Source of the DNA: Sphingomonas montanisoli
GTDB lineage: Bacteria > Pseudomonadota > Alphaproteobacteria > Sphingomonadales > Sphingomonadaceae
DNA: 64,000 bases
Direction of reading: 5' to 3'
Assembly (NCBI RefSeq): GCF_008274695.1
Contig: NZ_VTOU01000002.1
Span: forward strand, 124,001 to 188,000
The notes under the pieces were generated by a model. It saw nothing but the letters and a program-made list of their open reading frames with translations. It had not been told where the DNA came from and did no database searches. How positions within the stretch are numbered: the first letter of the stretch is position 1; each line of letters starts with the position of its first letter. The translations under genes and the position numbers were made by a program. Shown in pieces: positions 1-11,946 of the stretch.

Positions 1-1755
<1,755 letters not shown>

Positions 1756-1885
1756 CGAGCTTATGGGATGCGGGGCGGCGTGTCCACCGGCGCGGAATTG
1801 TAAAATCTTGTAACGCCTGCGTAACCTTTGTCGCAGGCGGCCGTGCGGGGTGGTGCATTGCAGCGAGGCGGTTATAGTCGGCCGC

Positions 1886-3034
1886 ATGGCGACTGCCCCG
1901 ACCTATGACCTGATCATCATCGGGGGCGGGCTATCCGGTGGATTGCTCGCGCTCGCATGCCAGCGCGCGCACCCCGAACGGCGCATCCTGATGATCGAGG
2001 GGCGCCCCGCGCTGGGCGGCAACCACCTCTGGTCGTTCCTCGACACCGATATCGACGCGGGCGATCGGCCGCTGCTCGAACCGCTCATCTCCTACGGATG
2101 GCGGCAGGCGCACGTCATCTTCCCCGCCTATCAGCGCATGATCGGATCGCAGCTGTACGGCGTGCGATCGGATCGGTTCGACGCGGTGCTGCGCGACACG
2201 CTGCCGCCCGAATCGATCATGACCGGCAAGACCGTGATCGATGCCGGCCCGACCTGGGTCGAAATGGAAAGCGGCACGCGGATCGAGGCGAAGGGCGTGG
2301 TCGACGCGCGCGGCGGCGCGGACCTGACCCTGCTCGATCCGGGCTGGCGCAAGTTCGTCGGCTACGAACTGCAGCTTGCGGGCCCGCACAGCGTGCGTCA
2401 CGCGCGGATCATCGACGCAGGCGTCGAAGTGCAGGAGGAGGGGCTGAGTTACTGCACGCTCCTGCCGATCGAGAAGGACACGTTGTTCATCGAAGAGGTG
2501 CGCTACGGCCGCGATCCGACGCTGAACGTGCCGGGCTATGCCAAGCGCATCTTCAATCTGGCGGCGCGCTTCGGCTGGAAGATTTTGGACAGCGCGCGCG
2601 GACAGGCCGGGGTCATCCCGATCACGACCGGGGGCGATTTCGAGGCGTATTGGAATTCGGGCGGGCCGGGGGTGGCGAAGGTGGGCGTGCGCGCGGCCCT
2701 GTTTCACCCCGTCACCGGCGCCTCGCTGCCCGATGCGGCGCGGACGGCGCGGATGATCGCGGAGATGCGCGACTGGTCGGGCGAGGCGCTGCACCGCACG
2801 CTCCACGCGCATGCCGCCAAGATCTGGGGCCGGCGCGATTATTATCGCCGCTTCGCCCGCGCGCTGCTCGACGAAAATGCGCTGGCCGAACAATATAAGC
2901 CGCTCGAAGTGCTCTATACCAAGGAGCCGGCCACGATCGCGCGCTTCCACAATATGCGGCTGACAATGATGGACCGGATCGCGCTGAGCCTGGGCGACGG
3001 CCCGATGCCGCTGTCGGCGGCGCTGAAGGGGTAG
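1886..3034 (+). CDS. crtY: Lycopene beta-cyclase CrtY
   Basis: This 382-residue protein should cyclise the ends of lycopene to make beta-carotene, a step towards the yellow xanthophylls of sphingomonads. The N-terminus carries an FAD/NAD-type dinucleotide fold ([16 protein letters not shown]) followed by the family signature GGNHLWSF, and length fits CrtY. An in-frame GTG/ATG extension to 1850 is possible, but the start at 1886 puts the dinucleotide motif at the normal distance from the N-terminus. It is followed after 4 nt by the LOG-family gene, suggesting cotranscription. No other carotenoid gene is in the window, so crt genes are split in this genome or lie elsewhere. Confidence 0.93.
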   Translation: MATAPTYDLIIIGGGLSGGLLALACQRAHPERRILMIEGRPALGGNHLWSFLDTDIDAGDRPLLEPLISYGWRQAHVIFPAYQRMIGSQLYGVRSDRFDAVLRDTLPPESIMTGKTVIDAGPTWVEMESGTRIEAKGVVDARGGADLTLLDPGWRKFVGYELQLAGPHSVRHARIIDAGVEVQEEGLSYCTLLPIEKDTLFIEEVRYGRDPTLNVPGYAKRIFNLAARFGWKILDSARGQAGVIPITTGGDFEAYWNSGGPGVAKVGVRAALFHPVTGASLPDAARTARMIAEMRDWSGEALHRTLHAHAAKIWGRRDYYRRFARALLDENALAEQYKPLEVLYTKEPATIARFHNMRLTMMDRIALSLGDGPMPLSAALKG

Positions 3035-3038
3035 CAAC

Positions 3039-3620
3039 ATGAAGCGGCTGTGCGTGTTCTGCGGATCGAGTCCCGGCAACGACCCCGCTTATGCCGATGC
3101 GGCGCGCGCACTGGGGCGGGCGATCGCGGAGGCGGGCATGGGCCTCGTCTATGGCGGCGGGCGCGTGGGGCTGATGGGAATCGTCGCCGACGCCGCGATG
3201 GCGGCGGGCGCCGAGGCGATCGGCGTGATCCCGCAGGGGCTGTTCGACAAGGAGGTCGGCCACAAGGGGCTGACCGAGCTGCGCGTGGTGGATTCGATGC
3301 ACACGCGCAAGGCGATGATGGCCGATCTGTCGGACGGCTTCGTGGCGCTGCCCGGCGGGATCGGGACGCTGGAGGAATTGTTCGAAATCTGGACCTGGGG
3401 GCAGCTGGGCGACCACGCCAAGCCCTTCGCGCTGCTGAACGTCGGCGGCTTCTACGATCCCTTGGCCGTCTTCCTCGATCGGCTGGTGGAGACGGGTTTC
3501 GTCAAGGCCGAGCATCGCGGGATGCTGGTCACGGGCGACGAACCGACCGCGCTGATCGCTGCGATGCGCGCTTACGAGCCGCCGGCGCTGGGGAAGTGGA
3601 TCGAGAAGCTGGAGCGGTGA
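3039..3620 (+). CDS. LOG family protein (TIGR00730, nucleotide phosphoribohydrolase-like)
   Basis: The 193-residue protein is a Rossmann-like LOG-family member. It has the family signature [13 protein letters not shown] near residue 105 and the N-terminal [17 protein letters not shown] segment that binds the nucleotide phosphate. Characterised relatives hydrolyse the N-glycosidic bond of cytokinin riboside monophosphates or AMP; the physiological substrate in this bacterium cannot be read from the sequence. It begins 5 nt after the crtY stop, so both are probably on one transcript. Confidence 0.92.
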   Translation: MKRLCVFCGSSPGNDPAYADAARALGRAIAEAGMGLVYGGGRVGLMGIVADAAMAAGAEAIGVIPQGLFDKEVGHKGLTELRVVDSMHTRKAMMADLSDGFVALPGGIGTLEELFEIWTWGQLGDHAKPFALLNVGGFYDPLAVFLDRLVETGFVKAEHRGMLVTGDEPTALIAAMRAYEPPALGKWIEKLER

Positions 3621-3684
3621 TGTCCGCTAGGCCGTAAACTCATAAAGCGAATGGCTGAATTGGGGTGGAAAGCGGACGTAACGA

Positions 3685-3945
3685 TTATCCCGCTCGTGAT
3701 GCTTCCGCGCCCAAGACTTCGCGAACCCAGCTAATTTGATCATCGCGATAACCTGGATCTTTTGCGCGAATGTCGAAGTCAGACAGGTAGTGCCAGACGT
3801 CTTCCGGGACGTCGCTGGCGAAAGCTTGCCCACGAACGTCAGCAAGAAGGCGCAAGCCCCGCTGGACAAGCTGACCAGCATCGCAGCCTTGGGCTTCGTC
3901 GCTCACCAAGGCCTGCAACTCCGAGAAGAATGCCCCGCGATCCAT
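3685..3945 (-). CDS. Hypothetical small acidic protein
   Basis: An 86-residue open reading frame on the minus strand that I do not recognise. It is supported by a plausible Shine-Dalgarno sequence (AGGATTACGCG just before the ATG at 3945) and by a normal-looking composition: rich in Asp, Glu and Trp, with the segment DVWHYLSDFDIRAKDPGY. No signal peptide or membrane segment is visible. Local base composition is less GC-rich than the flanking genes, which may indicate foreign origin. It is convergent with the LOG-family gene and lies next to the repeat/DUF559 region. Moderately confident that it is a gene; no function assigned. Confidence 0.55.
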   Translation of the reverse strand: MDRGAFFSELQALVSDEAQGCDAGQLVQRGLRLLADVRGQAFASDVPEDVWHYLSDFDIRAKDPGYRDDQISWVREVLGAEASRAG

Positions 3946-4025
3946 CGCGTAATCCTACTCCTCTACGGAACGTCCGCAACTGGGGCGCTTTCTGCCATTC
4001 CCGTTTATCAGTCCACAACCTAACA

Positions 4026-4076
4026 TCCTCCCCCGCCAGGGGGAGGTGGCAGCCGCAGGCTGACGGAGGGGGAGGA
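4026..4076 (+). repeat. GC-rich double-hairpin repeat, type A, left end of DUF559 cassette 1
   Basis: A 51-nt unit beginning TCCTCCCCC and ending GGGGGAGGA. It holds an outer hairpin (CCTCCCCC, loop GCCA, GGGGGAGG) followed by an inner hairpin CAGCC-GCA-GGCTG. The final GGAGGGGGAGGA lies 4 nt before the GTG start of the DUF559 gene, so the repeat supplies the ribosome-binding site. The unit at 4461-4509 is the same element inverted. Confidence 0.9.
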
Positions 4077-4080
4077 TGCG

Positions 4081-4512
4081 GTGCGCTTGCAGGGTTCGTC
4101 CGACGCCAAGCGAAATGCCAAACGGCTGCGCCAAGAAATGACGCCGCCGGAGTTGGCTCTGTGGCAGGCGCTGCGTTCGAATCCGGAAGGGTTGCGTTTT
4201 CGCAAGCAGCACGCCGCCGGCGACTATGTCCTCGATTTCTACTGTGCGCGGGCGAAACTCGCGATCGAGGTGGATGGCGAAGCGCATGATCGGGGCGATC
4301 GTCCGGCGAGGGACGCGGTTCGTGATGCTTGGCTGGGCACTCAGGGCGTGCAGGTTGTGCGATATTCGGCGCAGGAGGTACTCACCAATCTGGAAGGGGT
4401 GGTGCGGCATATCGTTATGATCGCGATCGAGCGGTGCGGCCGGGAAGGAGTTCGTCGCCGTCCTCCCCCTCCGTCGCCTGCGGCGCCACCTCCCCCTGGC
4501 GGGGGAGGATGA
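4081..4512 (+). CDS. DUF559 domain protein (VSR-like endonuclease fold), intact copy
   Basis: A 143-residue protein of the DUF559 family, which belongs to the very-short-patch-repair-like PD-(D/E)XK nuclease folds. Visible features are the N-terminal RNAKRLRQEMTPPELALW helix region, the FRKQHAAGDYVLDFYC strand with its Asp, the IEVDGEAHD acidic motif and the terminal VVRYSAQEVLTNLEGV segment. The start is GTG at 4081, served by the G-rich end of the upstream repeat; an ATG at 4076 is out of frame. The last 19 residues, from RRRPPPPSP on, are encoded by the inverted repeat, and the TGA stop follows the repeat's last base. Gene and repeats thus form one compact unit. Biochemical role is unknown; nuclease activity is family inference. 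Confidence 0.85.
   Translation: MRLQGSSDAKRNAKRLRQEMTPPELALWQALRSNPEGLRFRKQHAAGDYVLDFYCARAKLAIEVDGEAHDRGDRPARDAVRDAWLGTQGVQVVRYSAQEVLTNLEGVVRHIVMIAIERCGREGVRRRPPPPSPAAPPPPGGGG
4461..4509 (-). repeat. GC-rich double-hairpin repeat, type A, right end of DUF559 cassette 1
   Basis: Inverted copy of the unit at 4026-4076. Read on the minus strand its inner hairpin is CGCC-GCA-GGCG, different in sequence from the left copy but equally paired. It encodes the proline- and glycine-rich tail of the DUF559 protein on the plus strand. Confidence 0.9.
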
Positions 4513-4551
4513 ATAAGGTAGGCTCACCCCAAAATCCCCAAGGAGATTCCC

Positions 4552-5382
4552 ATGACGAACGGTCCGTGGAGCCATCATCGCAGCAGCGGCATGGCCGATG
4601 ATATCGACTTCGAGATCAAGGGGCAGGAGCTGCAGTTCGTCGAGATCGAGCTGGATCCGGGCGAGAGTGCGGTGGCCGAAGCAGGCGCGCTGGTGTGGAA
4701 GGATGCGGCGGTGGGCATGACGACCGTGTTCGGCGATGGATCGGGTGGCGCGGGCGGCGGGTTCATGGACAAGCTGCTGGGGGCGGGGAAGAGGCTCGTG
4801 ACCGGCGAAAGCCTGTTCACGACGGTGTTCACCCACAATGGATCGGGCAAGGCGCGGGTGGCGTTCGCGTCGCCGACGCCGGGGTCGATCCTGCCGATCC
4901 GGCTCGATCAGCTCGGCGGGACGCTGATCTGCCAGAAGGATTCGTTCCTGTGTGCGGCCAAGGGGGTGTCGATCGGCATCGCCTTCCAGCGGCGGATCAT
5001 GACCGGGCTGTTCGGCGGCGAAGGCTTCGTCATGCAGAAGCTCGACGGCGACGGATGGGTGTTCGTCCAGATGGGCGGCACGGTGATCGAGCGGGAGCTG
5101 GCGGCGGGCGAGGAACTGCACGTCGACACCGGCTGCATCGCGGCGTTCACGCCGTCGGTCGAGTTCGATCTGATCGCGGCGGGGGGCGTGAAATCGATGC
5201 TGTTCGGCGGCGAGGGCGCCTTCTTCGCGCGGCTGCGCGGGCCGGGGAAGGTGTGGGTCCAGTCGCTGCCCTTCGCGCGGCTGGCCGGCCGGATGCTGGC
5301 GGCGGCCGGCGGCGGCGGGCAGAATCGCGGCGAGGGTTCGGTGCTCGGTGGGCTGGGCGACCTGATCGGGGGGAACAGATAG
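4552..5382 (+). CDS. TIGR00266 / AIM24 family protein
   Basis: A 276-residue protein of the AIM24/TIGR00266 family, whose members fold into repeated double-psi-like beta layers; the mitochondrial relative is linked to inner-membrane organisation, but the bacterial role is unknown. The family look is clear: ELDPGESAVAEAGALVW near residue 35, then the glycine-rich FGDGSGGAGGGFMDKLLG, GESLFTTVF and a C-terminal glycine-rich tail. The ATG at 4552 follows an AAGGAG Shine-Dalgarno at good spacing. The gene is bracketed by the two DUF559 cassettes, both in the same orientation as itself. Confidence 0.88.
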   Translation: MTNGPWSHHRSSGMADDIDFEIKGQELQFVEIELDPGESAVAEAGALVWKDAAVGMTTVFGDGSGGAGGGFMDKLLGAGKRLVTGESLFTTVFTHNGSGKARVAFASPTPGSILPIRLDQLGGTLICQKDSFLCAAKGVSIGIAFQRRIMTGLFGGEGFVMQKLDGDGWVFVQMGGTVIERELAAGEELHVDTGCIAAFTPSVEFDLIAAGGVKSMLFGGEGAFFARLRGPGKVWVQSLPFARLAGRMLAAAGGGGQNRGEGSVLGGLGDLIGGNR

Positions 5383-5390
5383 CCACATTA

Positions 5391-5439
5391 TCCTCCCCCG
5401 CCAGGGGGAGGTGTCAGCGCAGCTGACGGAGGGGGAGGA
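5391..5439 (+). repeat. GC-rich double-hairpin repeat, type A, left end of DUF559 cassette 2
   Basis: Same architecture as 4026-4076: outer CCTCCCCC/GGGGGAGG hairpin with GCCA loop and an inner hairpin GTCAGC-GCA-GCTGAC. It starts 8 nt after the stop of the TIGR00266 gene and ends 4 nt before the GTG that would start the second DUF559 copy. Confidence 0.9.
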
Positions 5440-5443
5440 TGCG

Positions 5444-5873
5444 GTGCGCTTGAGGGGTTCGGCTGGCGCTAACCGCAATGCCAAAAGGCTGCGGCAGGAG
5501 ATCGCCGCCCGAGCTGGCCCTGTGGGAAGCGCTGCCACGAAACGAGGCTGGTCTGCGCTTTCGCAGGCAGCACGCGGCAGGCGATTACGTGCTCGATTTC
5601 TACTGTGCGATCGCGAAGCTGGCGATCGAAGTCGACGGCGAAGCACATGATCGGGGCGATCGTCCGGCGCGGGATGCGGTTCGGGATGCGTGGTTGGCGG
5701 CGCAGGGCGTGATGGTGGTCCGTTATACCGCGCAGGATGTGCTGACGAATCTCGACGGCGTGGTGCGGCATGTTTTGATGGTTGCGGCTGAGCGGCGGGA
5801 GCAATTCGGGGTTCGTCGCCGTCCTCCCCCTCCGTCGCCTGCGGCGCCACCTCCCCCTGGCGGGGGAGGATAA
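5444..5873 (+). pseudogene. DUF559 domain protein, second copy, frameshifted
   Basis: This region parallels the intact copy at 4081-4512 base by base. It begins with the same GTG after the repeat and reads RNAKRLRQE in one frame. Around 5500-5508 two bases are missing relative to the first copy (GAGATCGCCGCCCGAG here against GAAATGACGCCGCCGGAG), and the rest, from SPPELALW through VLDFYC, IEVDGEAHD and VRYTAQDVLTNLDGV to the Pro/Gly tail, continues in another frame. An ATG at 5478 in the second frame could give a protein lacking about 20 N-terminal residues, so a shortened product cannot be excluded. A sequencing error is the other explanation. Confidence 0.8.
5822..5870 (-). repeat. GC-rich double-hairpin repeat, type A, right end of DUF559 cassette 2
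   Basis: Identical in form to the unit at 4461-4509, inverted relative to 5391-5439, with the inner hairpin CGCC-GCA-GGCG on the minus strand. It ends 28 nt before the stop codon of the convergent TonB receptor gene. Confidence 0.9.
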
Positions 5874-5898
5874 GGGGAGGTGGCGTGTTCCGCTTCGA

Positions 5899-8280
5899 TT
5901 AGAACTTCACGTTGATTTCGCCGCCGAAGGTGCGGGGTTCGTTGAAGAAGCCGCTGACGCCCGACTGCGGGCTGCGCGACTTGTAGAAGAGATGCTGTTC
6001 GTTGAAGAGGTTGCGCGACCACAAAGCAACCGTGACCAGCGCGGCCGAGCCCGGCATTTCGATATCGGCGATCGCGAGGCGGCCGTTGACGATGAACGCC
6101 TTCTCGCCCTTCGGCTGGCGGACGTTGGCCGGGTTGTTCGGCCCCAGATAGACCGGGTCGTTGCCGTTCGAATAGAAGCCGCCGTCATAATTGCCGTCGA
6201 TATGCGCGCGGATCGCATAGCCGTTCATCGGCAGTTCGTAGTCGATCGCGCCGCTGGCCGAATGTGCGGGGGTGTAGGTCTGGTAGATCGGCACCGCGAT
6301 CGTGCTGACCACGCCCTGCGCATTGGGATAGGGGTTCACCGTCGCCGGGATCTTCACATATTGATAGGCGTAGGAGGCCGAGAGCGTCAGCCCGTCGACG
6401 GGCAGGACGGTCAGTTCGGCCTCGACACCGCGCAGATCGCCGTCGCCGGGCGCGTTGATCGTCGAGGTGGTGGTGCGCGTCTGGCGGATGCCGCCGGTTT
6501 CGTAGGGGCGGCTGAAATCGACCTGGATATCCTTGTAGGTGCCCAGATAGCCGGCGATGTTGAAGCGGGCGTGGCGATCGAAGAACTCGCTCTTGAGCCC
6601 GATTTCGAAGATCGACACCGATTCGGGATTGAACGGATCATATTCCTGCGAGCGTGAGTTCGCGCCGCCCGATTTATAGCCGGTCGACCATTTGCCATAA
6701 GCGTGGACATCGTCGGTCACGTCGAAGGCGAGGTTGACCATCGGATCGACGCGCGACCAGCTGGCGTCCAGCCCGATTTCGGCCGAGACGCCGTTGCGAT
6801 CGACCGGCAGCAGGCCGTTCACGATTTCCAGCGCGCCATGCTTGCTGTCCCTGGTCCAGCGCAGGCCGCCGGTCAGGTGGAGGCGATCGTCCATCAGGTC
6901 CGGAGTCCAGGTCGCCTGGCCGAAGGCGCCGATGCTCTTGGTGGTGACGTGGCTGGCGCGGTCGATCCGCTGGGCGCTGCGGACGAGGGGGGTGACGGTG
7001 TAGGCCGAACCCGCCGCATTGGTGAAGGCGGCGGTGTTGTAAGCCTGCGCATTATCGCGAACATGCTCGCGATAATAAAGCGCGCCGGCGACGAACTTCA
7101 CGCGGTCGAGCGAGCCGATCACCTGGACTTCCTGGCTGCGCTGATTCTGCGCGAAATAGGCCAGGCTGTAGCGCGCGAAGCCGAAGTTGAGGAAATTGCC
7201 GGTCGCGTTCGACATGCTCGACGCGGCCGAACCGTTGTCGAGCTGGTCCTGGGTGAGCTTGCGATACGAGCTGATCGACCTGAGCGTGATCTGCGGCGAG
7301 ACCTGATAATCGAGCGTCAGGCGATGGCCGTGGACCTTGCCGGTGCTGATCTGCTGCGGAACGCCGACATTGGCGGTGCGGACGCGTGTCGGCTGGATCG
7401 TGGCGAGCGCGGCCTGCCGGTTCGCGCCGGGGGCGATGAGGTTCAGGTAGAGCGGGGTCGATTCGTCCTTCGACGTATCGAACGAATAATCGGCGCTGAA
7501 CTCGGGGCTGGGCTTCCACAAAGCCTCGGCGTGCAGGCCGCGCTTGTCGTACTGGTTGAAGCCTTCGGCGCCCGACAGCGGGTTCTTTACCAGCGGATCA
7601 CGATGCGCGACGACGCCATCGAGCTTGACCGCGATATTGGCGAAGGCGGGCAGATCGACATGGACCTCGCCCTTGTAATGGCCGAAATTGCCATAGCCGC
7701 CGGTGGCGTTGACGTGGAACTCGCCGGTCGGCTTCTTGGTGGTGATGTTGACCGCGCCGCCTTCGGTGTTGCGGCCGAACAAGGTGCCCTGCGGACCCTT
7801 CAACACCTCGATATTCTCGATGTCGAACAAGGCGGTGCCCAACCCTTGAGCGCGGCCCAGATAGACGCCGTCGATATAGACGCCGACGCCCTGATCGCGC
7901 GCGGGCTGATTGCCGTCCGAAAGCACGCCGATGCCGCGGATGTTCACGATCAGCGCCGAATTGCGCGAATAGAAGGGCGCGACCTTGAGCGAGGGGATCG
8001 CGCCGTCGCCCAGATCGACCAGCGAGGTGACGTGGCGGTTGGCCAGATCCTCGTTGCGGAACACCGAGATCGAGATCGGCGTCTTCTGCAGGTTTTCAGG
8101 GCGCTTCTGCGCGGTCACGACGATTTCGGACAGGCCGCCGCCGGACTCCATTCCAGCGGCATCGTCCGCCACCGGGGCGGTGGCGGGGACCTGCGCCGCC
8201 GCGAAGCCCGGCGTGCAGAGCGTGAGGGCGAGGATGAGGCGCGAGGCGGCTGCCCCTGAACGACGACGTTGCTGGATCAT
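5899..8280 (-). CDS. TonB-dependent outer-membrane receptor
   Basis: A 793-residue outer-membrane receptor that should import an unknown ligand with energy from TonB-ExbBD. It shows a signal peptide (LILALTLCTPGFAAAQ), a TonB-box-like SEIVVTAQKRPENLQKTPIS segment, a plug domain with FDIENIEVLKGPQGTLFGRN and GGAVNITTKKP, and a 22-strand-type barrel ending in Phe (GGEINVKF). The start at 8280 gives the signal peptide; the open frame runs on to 8715 but without protein-like sequence and through the neighbouring lipoprotein gene. The layout matches the sphingomonad CirA/FecA-like group used for siderophores, polysaccharides or aromatic compounds; no neighbour reveals the substrate. Confidence 0.95.
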   Translation of the reverse strand: MIQQRRRSGAAASRLILALTLCTPGFAAAQVPATAPVADDAAGMESGGGLSEIVVTAQKRPENLQKTPISISVFRNEDLANRHVTSLVDLGDGAIPSLKVAPFYSRNSALIVNIRGIGVLSDGNQPARDQGVGVYIDGVYLGRAQGLGTALFDIENIEVLKGPQGTLFGRNTEGGAVNITTKKPTGEFHVNATGGYGNFGHYKGEVHVDLPAFANIAVKLDGVVAHRDPLVKNPLSGAEGFNQYDKRGLHAEALWKPSPEFSADYSFDTSKDESTPLYLNLIAPGANRQAALATIQPTRVRTANVGVPQQISTGKVHGHRLTLDYQVSPQITLRSISSYRKLTQDQLDNGSAASSMSNATGNFLNFGFARYSLAYFAQNQRSQEVQVIGSLDRVKFVAGALYYREHVRDNAQAYNTAAFTNAAGSAYTVTPLVRSAQRIDRASHVTTKSIGAFGQATWTPDLMDDRLHLTGGLRWTRDSKHGALEIVNGLLPVDRNGVSAEIGLDASWSRVDPMVNLAFDVTDDVHAYGKWSTGYKSGGANSRSQEYDPFNPESVSIFEIGLKSEFFDRHARFNIAGYLGTYKDIQVDFSRPYETGGIRQTRTTTSTINAPGDGDLRGVEAELTVLPVDGLTLSASYAYQYVKIPATVNPYPNAQGVVSTIAVPIYQTYTPAHSASGAIDYELPMNGYAIRAHIDGNYDGGFYSNGNDPVYLGPNNPANVRQPKGEKAFIVNGRLAIADIEMPGSAALVTVALWSRNLFNEQHLFYKSRSPQSGVSGFFNEPRTFGGEINVKF

Positions 8281-8472
8281 GGCTGTGCTTCCCTGATATG
8301 CATCCGCCCTGATCGGCGGTTCGTCGCGGCGGTTACGCGCGCCCTGTTGCGGTGCAGCGAAGGAATCGTTTCTAAATCGTGACGATCGTATTTCGTATAT
8401 TTCCGCCTGGCGGGCGGCCACGCGGACGGGGCGTTCAGCTTGACGCAAGGCGCGCGCGCCTAGGCCGGCGCC

Positions 8473-8793
8473 ATGACCCGGATCGCCCGCCTCCTGCCGA
8501 TCGTGCTGATCGCGCTTGCCGCCTGCACCACCGTCTCGCCCGAGGCGAAGGTGCGCGCGAAACTGATCGAGGCGGGGGTGAAGCCGCCCGTCGCCTCCTG
8601 CATGGCCGAACGGCTGGTCGACCGGCTGTCGCTGGCGCAGCTCAAGCGGCTTCAGTCGCTCAGCGGGCTGGCGCGCAAGGACGTGAACGCGATGAGCATC
8701 GACGAGATCGCGCATCGCCTGCGCGGGCTCGACGACCCCGAGATTACGGCCGTGGTGCTCAAGACCGGGCTGGGCTGTTCGATCGGGTTCTGA
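8473..8793 (+). CDS. Hypothetical lipoprotein
   Basis: A 106-residue protein with a clear lipoprotein signal: a positively charged start, hydrophobic core and lipobox LAAC with Cys18. The mature part is helical and charged ([19 protein letters not shown]), has two further cysteines near residues 43 and 102, and ends GLGCSIGF. I do not recognise a named family. It stands between the divergent TonB receptor and sucC, with no strong Shine-Dalgarno sequence in front of the ATG. Confidence 0.8.
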   Translation: MTRIARLLPIVLIALAACTTVSPEAKVRAKLIEAGVKPPVASCMAERLVDRLSLAQLKRLQSLSGLARKDVNAMSIDEIAHRLRGLDDPEITAVVLKTGLGCSIGF

Positions 8794-8890
8794 TCGCCGC
8801 TATTGCGCATTGCAGCGCGCGGGGGTTCCCTTAGCCGTCCGACTATGCTTTAGCGCCCGGGATTTCTTCGGACTCGGGGATCCTTACCAC

Positions 8891-10090
<1,200 letters not shown>

Positions 10091-10101
10091 TTTCCCCCGT
10101 C

Positions 10102-10122
10102 GCCGCGGCCCAGGGCCGCGGC
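10102..10122 (+). other. Strong GC hairpin after sucC
   Basis: GCCGCGGCC-CAG-GGCCGCGGC forms a perfect 9-bp stem with a 3-nt loop 12 nt after the sucC stop. No T-run follows, so it is unlikely to be an efficient intrinsic terminator; it may protect the sucC 3' end or mark mRNA processing before etfB. Function is inferred only. Confidence 0.5.
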
Positions 10123-10198
10123 TTCGGATCGGGCGCGTGGGAGCTAGCCCGACCGGAATGCCGGGAACGGCATGACGATGCGTATAGGAGAAGTGGGA

Positions 10199-10948
10199 AT
10201 GAAGATCCTCGTCCCCGTCAAGCGGGTGATCGATTATAACGTCAAGCCGCGCGTCAAGATGGACGGCACCGGCGTCGACCTGACCAACGTCAAGATGTCG
10301 ATGAACCCGTTCGACGAGATCGCGGTCGAAGAAGCGATCCGCCTGAAGGAAAAGGGCATCGCGACCGAGATCGTCGCCGTTTCGATCGGCGAGCAGAAGG
10401 CCCAGGAAACGCTGCGCACCGCGCTGGCGATGGGCGCGGACCGCGCGATCCTGGTCGTCAGCGAGACCGAAGTCGAGCCGCTGGGCGTCGCCAAGATCCT
10501 GCAGAAGATCGTCGAGGAAGAGGCCCCCGGCCTCGTCATCCTGGGCAAGCAGGCGATCGATGATGACAGCAACCAGACCGGCCAGATGCTCGCCGCGCTC
10601 ACCGGCCGTCCGCAGGGCACCTTCGCCAGCGCGGTCGTCGTCGAAGGCGACAGCGTGAAGGTCACCCGCGAAGTCGACGGCGGTCTCGAGACCGTGTCGC
10701 TCAAGACCCCCGCGATCGTCACCACCGACCTGCGTCTGAACGAGCCGCGCTATGCGTCGCTGCCGAACATCATGAAGGCGAAGTCGAAGCCGCTCGCGCA
10801 GAAGACCCCCGCCGATTACGGCGTGGACGTCACCCCGCGCCTCAAGACCGTCAAGGTCTCCGAGCCGCCGAAGCGCTCGGCCGGTATCAAGGTTGCTGAC
10901 GTGGATGAGCTGGTTGCCAAGCTCAAGGCGATGGGAGTTGCGGCATGA
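10199..10948 (+). CDS. etfB: Electron transfer flavoprotein subunit beta
   Basis: A 249-residue EtfB, the AMP-binding subunit of the soluble flavoprotein that carries electrons from acyl-CoA and related dehydrogenases to ETF-ubiquinone oxidoreductase. It starts [20 protein letters not shown] and carries [20 protein letters not shown] and the later [20 protein letters not shown], both typical of EtfB. The ATG at 10199 follows AGGAGAAGTGGGA; upstream in-frame ATGs at 10172 and 10178 lack such support. The stop overlaps the etfA start by ATGA, implying translational coupling. Confidence 0.97.
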   Translation: MKILVPVKRVIDYNVKPRVKMDGTGVDLTNVKMSMNPFDEIAVEEAIRLKEKGIATEIVAVSIGEQKAQETLRTALAMGADRAILVVSETEVEPLGVAKILQKIVEEEAPGLVILGKQAIDDDSNQTGQMLAALTGRPQGTFASAVVVEGDSVKVTREVDGGLETVSLKTPAIVTTDLRLNEPRYASLPNIMKAKSKPLAQKTPADYGVDVTPRLKTVKVSEPPKRSAGIKVADVDELVAKLKAMGVAA

Positions 10949-11874
10949 CGAGCCTCGTTTGGGTCGAACACGACACCGGCGCCATCAAGGACGCCACCCT
11001 CTCCGCCGTCACCGCCGCCGCTGCGCTGGGTGAGGTTCACGTTCTCGTCGCGGGTTCGGGCGTGGGCGATGTCGCCGCCGCCGCCGCGCAGATCGCGGGC
11101 GTCACCAAGGCGCTGTCCGCCGACGACGCGGCCTTCGACCATGTTCTCCCCGAGAATGTCGCGCCGCTGATCGCGGGCCTGATGGCGAATTACGACGCGT
11201 TCGTGGCCCCGGCGACCGCCAACGGCAAGAACATCGCGCCGCGCGTCGCAGCCCTGCTCGACGTGATGCAGATCTCGGAAATCCTCTCGGTCGAGAGCGC
11301 CGATACCTTCACCCGCCCGACCTATGCCGGCAACGCGATCGCGACCGTTCAGTCGTCGGACGCGAAGAAGGTGATCACTGTGCGCGGCACCGCCTTCGAA
11401 AAGGCGGCCCGCGAGGGTGGTTCGGGCACCGTCGAGGCGGCTTCGGGTGCGGGTGATGCGGGGCTTTCGAGCTTCGTCGGCGCCGAAATCTCGAAGTCGG
11501 AACGCCCGGAACTGACCAGCGCGAAGATCATCGTGTCGGGCGGCCGCGCGCTGCAGAACAGCGAGAACTTCCATTCGGTCATCGAACCGCTCGCCGACAA
11601 GCTCGGCGCCGCGGTCGGCGCGTCGCGCGCCGCGGTCGACGCGGGCTATGTCCCGAACGACTATCAGGTCGGCCAGACCGGCAAGATCGTCGCCCCGGAA
11701 GTCTATATCGCAATCGGCATTTCGGGTGCGATCCAGCACCTCGCCGGCATGAAGGACTCCAAGACGATCATCGCGATCAACAAGGACGAAGACGCGCCGA
11801 TCTTCCAGGTCGCCGACATCGGCCTGGTCGGCGATCTGTTCAAGATCGTGCCGGAACTGACCGGCAAGCTCTGA
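10945..11874 (+). CDS. etfA: Electron transfer flavoprotein subunit alpha
   Basis: A 309-residue EtfA, the FAD-binding partner of EtfB. The C-terminal FAD domain is plain: [15 protein letters not shown], then [45 protein letters not shown] and [23 protein letters not shown]. The N-terminal domain begins [19 protein letters not shown]. It overlaps etfB by 4 nt and is followed by a strong intrinsic terminator. Confidence 0.97.
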   Translation: MTSLVWVEHDTGAIKDATLSAVTAAAALGEVHVLVAGSGVGDVAAAAAQIAGVTKALSADDAAFDHVLPENVAPLIAGLMANYDAFVAPATANGKNIAPRVAALLDVMQISEILSVESADTFTRPTYAGNAIATVQSSDAKKVITVRGTAFEKAAREGGSGTVEAASGAGDAGLSSFVGAEISKSERPELTSAKIIVSGGRALQNSENFHSVIEPLADKLGAAVGASRAAVDAGYVPNDYQVGQTGKIVAPEVYIAIGISGAIQHLAGMKDSKTIIAINKDEDAPIFQVADIGLVGDLFKIVPELTGKL

Positions 11875-11897
11875 ACACAGCTTCGGCTTGAGAATTG

Positions 11898-11934
11898 GGG
11901 CGGTCGACCGATGGGTCGGCCGCCCTTTTCTTTT
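11898..11934 (+). terminator. Rho-independent terminator after etfBA
   Basis: A 12-bp stem (GGGCGGTCGACC pairing with GGTCGGCCGCCC, one G-U pair) with loop GATG is followed by TTTTCTTTT. It lies 23 nt after the etfA stop and closes the sucC-etfBA region. Confidence 0.9.
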
Positions 11935-11946
11935 GTCCGCTCCTGA

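Noticed and set aside
4552-5382. TIGR00266 gene as cargo of a composite element formed by the two DUF559 cassettes
   Set aside because: The cassettes are in direct orientation but no target duplication is visible around the whole block, and the gene is an ordinary chromosomal family; left as unproven.
4026-5870. CRISPR array
   Set aside because: The repeats are palindromic, inverted in pairs, irregularly spaced and enclose a coding gene, not regular direct repeats with unique short spacers.
8281-8715. N-terminal extension of the TonB receptor
   Set aside because: The extra 145 residues run antisense through the lipoprotein gene and would place the signal peptide inside the protein.
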